This document shows, one piece after another, positions 22,441 through 32,399 of a stretch of DNA of 52,855 bases; position 1 is the stretch's first letter, and each line of letters opens with the position of its first letter. Source of the stretch: Gnetum montanum (taxonomy: Eukaryota; Streptophyta; Gnetopsida; Gnetales; Gnetaceae); contig MNCI01004501.1 in NCBI GenBank assembly GCA_015680685.1, positions 1,999 through 54,853 on the forward strand. The letters run 5' to 3'. Both the position numbers and the translations under genes were made by a program. The notes under the pieces were generated by a model, which was not told the DNA's origin, did no database searches, and saw only the letters and a list, made by a program, of their open reading frames with translations.

Positions 22441-22537
22441 ACTAAAACTTTATAACTCAACAACTAACTACTAGAAGCAAATTCATAACTTGAGCTTTCT
22501 AAATTAGGATGGCTACCACTAGGCTAAGACCTCAATG
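22441..22537 (-). mobile_element. tRNA-derived SINE copy, 3'-truncated
   Basis: Paralogue of 19283-19385 inside copy 2. A further minus-strand scrap (AATGGAATTGAACCTAT) lies near 22690-22720. Confidence 0.65.
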
Positions 22538-22577
22538 TTATGATTAAAACTTGTGATTTGTTAGGGCAATGATAATT

Positions 22578-23229
22578 GCAAGAATAAAATTAAAACTAAA
22601 ATTTTTACTTACATCCCTTGAGATCCCTTGTATCTATTAGACAAGTTTTAGAATTCATTTTATAATTTTTTAAAAAATGTATAACTCAATGCTACCCAAT
22701 GGAATTGAACCTATATATCACATACTTAATAGCAATGATAACATACTAAAAATAATATGGACAAGAAGAACTTTCCAATTTTAGGGATGTTTACTTGTAT
22801 GCACAACCTTATAAATGATATTTTTTGGAAATTAAGAGATAAAAGTTAATCTATGACCCCCAGCCTAACAACATTTACATCACTTTTAACATATATGCTT
22901 GAACATAAATAGAAAAAGCATTTGAGGTGACAATAGAAACCTATAGCAAAATACTAACATATTTTGCATCTCCAACATTTCACTACTTAATGTAAACCTT
23001 ATGTTGAAAATATTTACTATTAATCATAAACTATTTATCAACATTAGTTTTGATGTTTGAGTTAACATTATTCTTATTAGGAAAAATTAGCTTTATGAGT
23101 TATTTGATCACACTCATTAATACTTCTTAGAATGTAAGTAAAAATATTCCTAGAAGCTTTTATCTTCTATTATTTCTTTGTTAATATTTAATTATTTTTA
23201 TCATTGACATTTACTTGATTTTTTATATC
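22578..23229. other. AT-rich sequence, nothing recognised
   Basis: About 650 bp with no open frame or repeat match I can name, apart from the SINE scrap near 22700. Confidence 0.5.
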
Positions 23230-24026
23230 TGATGAGTCGTCATTTAGGCAACCGCAATATTGCATATGCGATATCGCAGCCTATCTCCTCATCTATAAAT
23301 AAGAGGTAGATAGTTCTAATAGGCAGTTTTTTCATCAAGTTTTAGTTTAAGTGTTAAGTTTTAGTTCTTATTTTTCTCTAAACCCTTTTCCTCCCAATGT
23401 ATGCCTATAGTGTGGTGATTGTAATTGTATGGAACCTTTATTTGAGTGTGATGTACTTGGACATGCACATGACCAGAAATAAAGATCGAGATTACTTCAT
23501 CATTGTAGCATTCACTTAGCTTAATTTTTTAATTAATTATTATTTACTGCTTTCTTAGTTAATCTCTTCTCACCCTTAAACTCCTGTTAAATGCGGAATG
23601 AGTACGACTTAATTACGAGCATTTAAGTGTGACTACTTGGTAACCCAGCAGCGTATCTAGGATCTGCGCTTGGTAATCCCAATGGTAGTCATGCACGAAG
23701 TCCAAGATGTATACGGATGATTGAGGAATGGATGCTCATCACACTTAGGCTAGCTTAGATTATTTCTCACCCTTCTCTCTTAGCTTAGTTAATATTACCT
23801 TCCATTATCTTCAGGAGTAGCATTAGTATAGAACACATCATACATCTCACTCTAGACTAAACCATACGTGACAAACTATTACTAGTCCAGGTGGGAAGAC
23901 AGCGAATTGCGACCTAAGGATAACTATCTAGATACCACAACTAGTTCGTCTGCAGAGTTCAACCGGATCATGCGTGAAATGTTTGTATTCATATGGTTGA
24001 GTATAGGGTTACCTCACCACTCATCA
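23230..24026 (+). mobile_element. 5' LTR (797 bp)
   Basis: TGATGA at 23230 to TCATCA at 24026. The U3 is very short: two GATATC-type palindromes at 23254-23263 and 23268-23277, then TATAAAT at 23294-23300. R has GTGATTGTAATTGTATGGAA and AATAAAGATCGAG. It is of the same subfamily as 10450-11317 but not as the LTR at 30542-31365. Confidence 0.9.
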
Positions 24027-24044
24027 TTGGCACCGTTGCCGAGG
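24027..24044 (+). other. Primer-binding site for tRNA-Asp
   Basis: TTGGCACCGTTGCCGAGG, one base after the LTR. It matches the 3' end complement of plant tRNA-Asp (TGGCGCCGTTGCCGGGG, from known tRNA sequence) at 15 of 17 positions; both differences are G-to-A. Confidence 0.85.
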
Positions 24045-24173
24045 ACAGTGCTAGTTATCTAGATTAGTTATATCATACAAGGTCGCTATACAAGACTTAA
24101 CGATATATCTTTTACAAAAAAAAAATAATAATTATAAAAATTAACACATAAATTCACATACAATTTCAAAACC

Positions 24174-25865
24174 ATGCCTCTCCTACAAGATTACGATAAT
24201 GCCACACCTAGTAAGGAAGTTCATTGGAGAACCAACAAATTATATGACAATGAGGATTGGAGTACACAACCCAAGGTGGGGGTTTCTTATAAACATAAAC
24301 AAAAGAAAAATTATCACAATGCACGAAAGCATAACTTACCCGATGACTATGAACCCCTACTAGCCACTACAAGCTTAACGCAAATACAAGAGGCTCTTCG
24401 AATCTCCCGTAGGCATCATAAAGAGAGCCATCTACCCAGGCTTGATTTAAACAACTTTCCCAAGTTCTCAGGAGGCTATGACATAGATCCCCAACAACAT
24501 TTACAAGCCTTCTACAATGCTTGCACATGGAACAACATTGATAATGGTTGGCAAAAACTTAAGCTCTTCCCTATGACACTCGTTGGCCAAGCAAATGTAT
24601 GGTATAGATCATTAAAACCAAATTCAATACGACATTGGCCAAAAATGGTAGAACTCTTTAATGAAAGATATTAAACCTACAGAAGAGTGTCGGCCTTGAG
24701 GAAAAAAATCCAAGAGTGGAAACAAGCACAACATGAACCCTTGGACATGGCCTTAGAAAGATTTTATGCACTATTAAACAACTTTCTAGGCCATGAGTTC
24801 TCCAAAGAAAGGCTAATGTACCATATCATTTATGGGCTTCATAATACAACAAGAGAAACCCTAGGGATGTATGCCCAAGGTCAACTTTATGAGCTACAAA
24901 CCCATCAAGTCCAAGAGCTTATTAAGCTGGTAGCAAAAGAAGAAGGAGAAATGGCTAGATGGGAGAGTGTTGAAAAACATCAACAGGACAAAAATCTCAA
25001 CTTAACAAAGGTCCATAATCACAAGAAGGAGAAATCAACCCATTTCAAGGTGGAAGAACCATCTTTTCCAGTACAACAATCGTTAAAGGAAGTCAACGCA
25101 AAGATCAACAAGATGTTGGAATGGACGTATAAAAAGTGTCGAGAATTTATCGATATTATTGGAGATAGAGTTTTGACAACCCAAGAAGTAGGACAAAATA
25201 TCACTAGACATTTGGAAAGAAGGGATAAAGAAAATACGAACTTAATTGCCGATCATACATATGAAAGAAAAATTTTCCTGTACGATCACTCCAAGGGTCA
25301 ATGCCCAATCTTGTTACATTTATATGAGCATTGGGGAAACATGTTACACCCAGAGTTTGTACAGAGACACTATGTTTGCTTACAGTGGCAACAATCCTAG
25401 TCGTGGGGGAAGCCACCCTTAAACTGGAGACACCCTTCATATCCTCTGAATCCAAATGCTTATCAAGTTCAACATCTTATTTCCCCAACTAGGTCAACAT
25501 ACTCTATCTCACCACATTATTATTCTCCTCAATACTATTAGCCCATTTCTTCAACACAACCACCGCCTTATGTACCTTACACTTCTCCTCATTTTCAACA
25601 TTCTCATCCTTTCCCTCCTTCCACATTACCACCAACTGTTCCTAAGGTGTGTGCACCATAGCAATAACCCTTGAATGTTACTTGTGCTACTATTTCCAAT
25701 AGTAGTGAAAGAACTCAGCAACATCGAAGGCATCCCTTCTTTAGAAATGACCCTAGGAAGGGACAACACAATTTCAAGGCCACTGCATTCTCCAACTTGG
25801 GACAAGTCCAACATTGTGGTGCACCCTTATCTTCGAACCTAATGCCTCATGTCACTTCATCATGA
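24174..25865 (+). pseudogene. Ty3 gag, nearly intact, with nonsense mutations
   Basis: Capsid-type polyprotein. The frame opens at ATG 24174 and runs to 25400 with a single in-frame TAA at 24672-24674. Recognisable parts: a charged N-terminus (KEVHWRTNKLYDNEDW), FPKFSGGYDIDPQQHLQAF (about residues 98-116) and the retrotransposon-gag core (WQKLKLFPMTLVGQANVWY, then LRKKIQEWKQ, LMYHIIYGLHNTTRETLG). After a stop at 25398 and a shift, a Pro/Ser/Tyr-rich C-terminal region continues in another frame to about 25865 (NPNAYQVQHLISP, TLPPTVPKV). No CCHC zinc knuckle is clear. The TAA at 24672 may be a decayed CAA codon. Confidence 0.85.
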
Positions 25866-26560
25866 CCACCAATTAACACTCCAACAATCATACGACCCAA
25901 TGAACACAGGCATGGAAGGTAACATCCCGATCCTTGCATACCATCTTATGGTCACAAATATCATAGTGGGTCAAACCCTTACTAGAGAGCCACATCTTAT
26001 AAATTGCCCCACTATGTTTACTATAATCAAGTGTGTGAACCCCAATGGGGTGAGTATGGCCAAGTTTCAATACTTCCAACATGCAAAGATCCTCATCTTC
26101 CATTTATTAATCCTTGTCCTGCTCAACCATTTAGTTATGGGGGACATCCCCCATTTTAGTAATAAGCAGGATTAATAACCACTTTTTATTTTCTTTAATT
26201 TTACAACTTTTTGTTTTTCAATTTTTCATTTTTCAAAATTTCTTATTTTATGTTTTTATCTTTTTTTTCTTTTTATGTTTTTATAAGTAATCTCTTCTAC
26301 GAATAAAACACTCATGTAGCTCATTGGTTGAGGTGTGTTCTATGTTATCGAGTCTCAAACGATCAATTATGTGGACAGTGAGCCGCTTACACCCACTCAT
26401 CCATTCTACAAATAAGAGGTTCTGTTCGAGGGTACAATGATATTCTTGACATTTTTAAAACTTAAAATTAATTTCGTGTTCATTGTACCTAGAGTGAAGA
26501 AGGATGGATCAAGAGGGAGTGATTAGGGTGTGATATCAAGGAGACTTGCAGATTCCCTTT
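25866..26560 (+). mobile_element. Gag C-terminal tail and AT-rich spacer before protease
   Basis: Pro/Tyr-rich gag text fades by about 26175. A T-rich spacer (26180-26300) and text like the 3' non-coding region (GTGGACAGTGAGCCGCTTAC, 26360-26379; GGTGTGATATCAAGG, 26527-26541) follow. The same order (gag, T-rich spacer, GGTGTGACATCAAGG, AGATCTAACAAAAAATGG) occurs on the minus strand at 33000-32400. Confidence 0.6.
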
Positions 26561-27640
26561 GGTGACGTCTGTGGGAGTTATCATGCAACGTGGTTGTACT
26601 AAGATCCTTGTAGATCTAACAAAAAATGGGAGTAAGAGTAATCAAAATGGCACTCACACCAATAGCTCCATTACCACCCGCTCCAGCAATGCAAGGGGAA
26701 CTTCCCACTCAACCGCAGCAATGCAATGCTATGAGAGCTGTAAACCTCTAACCCACTGTTGGTTCTAACAACCACACAAAGATAAGACCTTTCTTTAGAA
26801 CCAATAGCCCAATCAAGCTCTCACATCCACAAGTGGTTGAACCTATGAATGCTTCTCCATCAAATAAGGATTTGGAGCTCCCTTCAAACCAAAAATAGAG
26901 CTCAACGCACATGGTTATGTTAACACATGTTGTCACTGCCTAGATTAAGAAGGGTCACCTTCCCAAGAAATTCTCTAATCTTAGAAGTCCTTTAATCTAT
27001 CTCCAAGTTGCTAGGAATGAACCACATAAAGCTCTTTTGGACTTAGGTTCTGGAGTCAACTTAATATCACAAGAGATGTATAAAGCCTAGAACCTGCCTC
27101 TACTAAAGGAGAGCAATATTCACTTAGAGTTGGCTGACTAGTCCATCACTGTCCCCTTGGGACTTATGGAGGACATTGTTACCACTGTGTGTGGTTGATC
27201 ATACCCAGCTGATTTCCTACTGATACAAGTAAAAAATGACAAAGAGGACTTCCCCATAATAATGGGGAGGGCATGGCTAAGTACCATAAATGCATGTTTA
27301 GGAATTTGTGATCTTTCCTTGGAAATATCTAAGGAAAACACTTTTGGGAAGATCGAGAAGAAGGAAGTTCCATGCATCACATACAGTGATACAGAGGGTG
27401 ATTACGTATAGGAATGTTCATCATTGCCTACATGCAATAGGTGTGTACCAAAAATTAACATACAAAAGTGCCTATATGTAGCAACCACACAACAAGAAGA
27501 CACCCAGTGATTGACAGCTAACCAAGAGAGAAACCCACCAACATGCATGGAAAAAACTGAGGGAACAACTTACACTCACATTGAAAGCAAGAGTGTTACC
27601 AACTTCCAAACCTTAACATAAAATCATCAATTGGGGGAAG
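26561..27640 (+). pseudogene. Gag-pol linker and retropepsin relic
   Basis: The aspartic protease region is readable at about 27020-27340: KALLDLGSGVNLISQEMYKA, then VPLGLMEDIVTTVCG, SYPADFLLIQV, FPIIMGRAWLST, LSLEISKE. The catalytic D-S/T-G is changed to DLG. Several in-frame stops are present. RT, RNase H and integrase are absent: protease text fades around 27640 and 3' non-coding sequence begins near 27750. Confidence 0.8.
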
Positions 27641-27749
27641 TCAGAAATTCTTAAAAAATTCAAACAAGCACTTCGATAAGAGATTACTAGTCAACCAACC
27701 AAACCTTACCATGAATCTAGAATGATCAATGCACATAGCACATCGGAGA

Positions 27750-30541
27750 AAGGATGACCTCACTCCTTATTTCAGATCTCTCCCTTTCAATTTAGTCATG
27801 GGAGAGATGGCCACCTATGTTGATTATTTGAGGCCCTCAGTTCCTTTTTAAGTTTTTATTTTACAAATTTCTTTAACTTTTCTTGTTTTTGTTTTGCAAC
27901 ATCATTCATACTCTTTCATTTATTTTTATGATTCTTTATTTTGTTTTGTTAGGTTCATCACCTAATAAGTGCTCCTAACGATGGTATGAACTGTATTCCA
28001 TTGATTGCTAATGTTTGATTTTTACCTTTGAGTTATAATGTTGATACTAAGGTATGGTTCTTTTGATATAATAGGCAATGAGTCCACATCATCCATGCAT
28101 CCATAAATTTCTATGGTCTCTCTTGGCTTGGAAATGTATAGTCCCTTCCTTTAAATAATAAGAACTAGCAATGAATTGGTGACTAAGCATTTCTCAAACT
28201 AAGGAAGGACTCAAGGATTGAAAAGGGTGTGACTTCAAGGGGATTTGATGTATTTGTGCTAGCCATTCTCTTAGGTGCTTGGATGTTTCCTTCTTGAGTC
28301 TCCCTTACCATTCTAACGCTACTCCATTCTCAGGAAGTTAAGCTAATAAAAATAATAAGTCTTTACATGGTGTGGTTCTCATGCAAAAAAAAGGTGAGAA
28401 TTCAAAGCACACCCCTTAGACGGAATAATCATTTGGGCCACAAGAATTGGTTATGAAACTAAACAAACACGTTTCCTCTAACTATGGCCCTTCCTCGCTT
28501 CCTACTATCTTCTCTTCATTTCGTTGGAATGGTGGTGACTCTTGGTGGAGGCTTGGAAATGTATAGTCCCTTCCTTTAAATAATAAGAACTATCAACGAA
28601 TTGGTGACTGAGCATTTCTCAAACTAAGGAAGGACTCAAGGATTGAAAAGGGTGTGACTTCAAGGGGATTTGATGTATTTGTGCTAGCCATTCTCTTGGG
28701 TGCTTGAATGTTTCCTTCTTGAGTCTCCCTTACCATTCCAACGCTGCTCCATTCTCGGGAAGTTGAGCTAATAAAAATAATAAGTCTTTGCATGGTGTGG
28801 TTGTCATGCAAAAGAAGAAGAAGTGAGAATTCAAAGCACAACCCTTAGATGGAATAATCATTTGGGCTACAAGAACTAGTTATGGAACTAAACAAACACG
28901 TTCTCTCTAACTATGGCCCTTCCTCACTTCCTACTATCTTCTCTTCATTTCGTTGGAATGGTGGTGACTCTTGGTGGAGACTTGGAAATGTATAGTCCCT
29001 TCCTGTAAATAATAAGAACTATCAACAAATTGGTGACTGAGCATTTCTCAAACTAAGGAAGGACTCAAGGATTGAAAAGGGTGTGACTTCAAGGGGATTT
29101 GATGTATTTGTGCTAGCCATTCTCTTGGGTGCTTGGATGTTTCCTTCTTGAGTCTCCCTTACCATTCCGACGTTGCTCCATTCTTAGGAAGTTGAGCTAA
29201 TAAAAATAATAAGTATTTGCATGGTGTGGTTCTCATGCAAAAAAAAAATAAAAAAGTGATAATTCAAAGCACACCCCTTAGATGGAATAATCATTTGGGC
29301 TACCAGAACTAGTTATGGAACTAAAAAAACACGTTCCCTCTAACTATGGCCCTTCCTCACTTCCTACTATCTTCTTTTCATTTCGTTGGAATGGTGGTTG
29401 CTCTTAGTGGAGGCATTCTTGTTACTTCAAGTGGATGGATTGGCTTAATGTATTAATGTGAAGTCACTAGATGTGGTAGGTTTGAGGCTAGATTTGGAAT
29501 GAGATCTATTAAGTCACATTAACCATTAATACACAAGGGGCTATACACCACCTTGTTCTAGAGACTCCATTCCCTTCTCTTCTTTCCACCCTTCGTTCTC
29601 CACTTTCCATCCTTGGTTGTATCAATAGTCCATATTTTGGTTGATGCATTGTTTTCTTTTTGGTAAATTCGTGTGGTTAAGACTTTAACTCTTACTTCCA
29701 AATGACATTTTTAGAGCCTATGGACTCTTTGAATGTGGGATTGTCAGGGCATTAAGGGCATGAGCTTGCTTTGGGGAGGACCTACTGGCATTCCTATTTA
29801 GTACATCCATTAATTTCTTTTCCTTAAAAATTTTTGCAATCTGCTTTTATTTTGTTCATTTCCATCTTTGAAATCCATTTTTTCAATGTTACCATTATTT
29901 ATTTTTCTTCATATTCCTTGTTCCTTATTCTTTTTCTCCATTCTCTTGCTACCATAGGTTTTCTCTTAGTCATGGGGGTCTATCCTGGTCTAATTTTTTC
30001 AATTTTCTCCTAACCCGTACACCTTGGGTAGTCACCAGTGTTATATATCTAGAATTCGCATTAGCCATATCACAACTAAGCCAATGGACCTTACACTGAG
30101 TCAAGGTATTAACTGCATTGTGATTCATTTACCCTTGCTAATATAAGACTATGTTGTTTGTGCAGATGATAATCATACAACAATGGATTGAACCTAGAGG
30201 TAACAATTAAAGAATGGACTGGTGCTAGAGCAGTCATGCAAAGGAATAAGATCAATGGTGTGGCTATGGATGAACAATGGAAGGCACAATCTTGGCATTG
30301 GTAGCAACAAATCTCTTTTTCTCTCTCTCTCTTCTCTCCCAGCTGTCAAATAAGGCTAGATGTCAAATGTACATAGTGTTCACTCTTGTTTTCATGAACA
30401 CTAATTTTGTCATGTGTTGTAATGATGATCCGTTCACATGTCACCCCATTCACCATTAGTGTCATTCAAGTCAATAATCCCATACCTTACCAATATTTTG
30501 TAAGGAACTCAAGAATGATTTTTCATTCAATCATGGGGGTA
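27750..30541 (+). mobile_element. 3' non-coding region of Ty3 element, ending in polypurine tract
   Basis: Matches 1400-3362: FNLVMGEMATY-like start, T-rich stretch, GAGTCCACATCATCC, then a tandemly triplicated block (separate entry), further AT-rich text with a CT run (30307-30340) and the purine tract CATGGGGGTA at 30532-30541. Confidence 0.82.
28125..29413 (+). repeat. Tandem triplication, ~428-bp unit, in retrotransposon 3' region
   Basis: Units about 28125-28549, 28550-28979 and 28980-29413. Each starts GGCTTGGAAATGTATAGTCC (third GACTTGG...) and contains GGGTGTGACTTCAAGGGGAT, TTCCTTCTTGAGTCTCCCTT and TTCATTTCGTTGGAATGGTG. Units 2 and 3 resemble each other most. The related region at 1880-2345 has one unit. 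Confidence 0.93.
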
Positions 30542-31365
30542 TGATGAACCACCATATCATGTACACGATATTGCATCTGCAATATCACGTCAGCCCCTAT
30601 GATATCTTGTACGCAATATTACAGCCTACCTCAATATCTATAAATAAGAGGTAGCTTTCCCTATTTTAGGCACTTAGCCTTAGACCCATAGTTGAATTAT
30701 AGCAGTTTTACTATTCTAGAGTTAGAATAATTTCCATGTGCCCCTAGTAGAGTCTCAAAGTGAATGGATCTTTATTTGAGCAAATTGTACCTGAGCACAC
30801 ATTTGTGTACGGCAATAAAGACGAACTTTCTGATAAACCTTGCAGCATATGGACTAAGATAAATAGTATTTAATTACTTTTAAATGTTTAATTTCTTTCC
30901 TAGATAATTAATATCTCTCAACCCTTGACTCTCCTAGTTAAGTGCATTTAGTATGAATGCTTCAAGCATGTGTATAACGCTTGGTAACCTAGTAACTAGT
31001 AGCGTTTGGTAATCCCAGCAGTGTTGCACTGGTTCAGGGTGTGTATGACAAGTGGGAACAGATACTGATGCTAGGATAATTAGAACTTAGTTAGCAAGTA
31101 GTTAATGAAAATTAGTTATTTAGTTCTCTTCACCTTTCCCTACTAGCATAGGCATTAAAAAGATAAAAGATATAAAAATCATATACCTCAAGCTTACTTA
31201 ACCATACAACCATGACAATACAAGTAAGTTTGGGAAGACAATGATTGATTAACCTTAAGTGTTCCATTAGGGCACGTAAGGACTTAGTCCTTGGAGTTCA
31301 ACCAAATCGCACGTGAGATGCTTATATCCATATGGTTGAGTGTAGGGGTACCTCGCCACTCATCA
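30542..31365 (+). mobile_element. 3' LTR (824 bp)
   Basis: TGATGA at 30542 right after the purine tract, TCATCA ending 31365. The U3 has two palindrome doublets (30565-30588 and 30599-30622), then TATAAATAAG. R differs from the LTR at 23230 and matches the window-start LTR. The 5-bp flanks (ATATC before 23230, AATTG after 31365) do not match, so the two LTRs are not one insertion. Confidence 0.88.
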
Positions 31366-32399
31366 AATTGCTAAGGCCATATTTATAATTTTTTTTGGAC
31401 TTGATATCAACTCCCCTTTGATATTCGGTACCCAATATTGGAGGCCTCAGATTTGTGTTTCATGGGGACAATAAACATGGAAAATGAAGCTTTGTAATTG
31501 GTTGGAAGGTTTCATGTAGAGTCCAAAGTTCTAGCATAAGTGAGAATACATATTTGGGCACTAGCAATGTTGGAAAATGGAATCACAGGAATTAAAAGCC
31601 TTTGAATATGTAAGAAAAGGGTATTGAATCCATGATATAGAATGGATAGTTTGTATGATAAGGGAAGGTTTTGGAATTGACATTTATGCACTTGGAAGGT
31701 CCAAGATGATGTGATTGTATTAGCCAAGTACAAGTCACAATAGTTATACAAGTGGGTCCTTCCCAAAGTAGGCTCTAGCCCTTAATGCCCTTGTATAACC
31801 ACACCTAAAAATGTCCATAGGTATCGAAAGGGTTGAATGCAATGCATACCTATTTAGAAAAATACATATGTTAGAACCACCAATTTGAGAAAATAACTCT
31901 ATGTTACACAAAAACACAAGTTATGATCATATAGATAGTGAGATGAGATGGATTTTAGAAAATATTGTAGAAATTAGAATGTGAGGTGCCTTACCATAGG
32001 CATAATAAATCCTTGTGTGATATTAATGTTTAAACTAATCATTGTCCCTTCCTTCCAAGATACAAAACAAGTTCAAAATACTTTTTAGTGACATCACATA
32101 ATTTTATCTCTTAGATTTACAACCATAAGACTACCACCATTGTAAGGAGTATCATCAGTTGGCATTTTGTCCAAGGAAGGAGTTTATTCATGGCACTTCT
32201 TTTCTCTTTTGGATTTCTGAGAAGCCATCAAGCTTTAGACATGGGTGACATGTCTTTCTAGTGGGACCGTCAAAAATTTATTTTGTGCTTGTTTATTTTA
32301 TTTTTATTAGTATCAACCTTACTAGAGGAGTACCTTTAGGCATGGGTAACATGTCTTTCTAGTGATATGGTAAGGTAGCACTTATTTTACTCTTACTTC
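31366..32399. other. Decayed sequence, mostly unrecognised
   Basis: No gene. The right part (from about 32140) appears to continue the minus-strand retroelement remnant to its right. A short block CATGGGT-ACATGTCTTTCTAGTG occurs twice (about 32239 and 32341). The left part, 31366-32100, matches nothing I recognise. Confidence 0.4.

Larger units (their letters stand above)
20222..22577 (+). repeat. Segmental duplication, copy 2 (SINE-rich, ~2.36 kb)
   Basis: Direct copy of 17498-19424. It is longer because it holds extra SINE copies (21069-21158, 21513-21657) and a tandem duplication of a ~100-bp block (21889-21985 and 21986-22092, both containing GAGGCTCAAGGATGACATCT). Confidence 0.88.

Noticed and set aside
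26295-26415. Possible small tRNA-like insertion with a 12-bp direct repeat (TTCTACGAATAA / TTCTACAAATAA)
   Set aside because: GTAGCTCATTGGTTGAG looks like an A box, but no convincing B box is present at the right distance and part of the segment matches the retrotransposon 3' region (GTGGACAGTGAGCC). Chance repeat is more likely.
28125-29413. CRISPR-like or satellite array
   Set aside because: Only three long adjacent units with no spacers, inside a retrotransposon 3' region; explained as tandem triplication.
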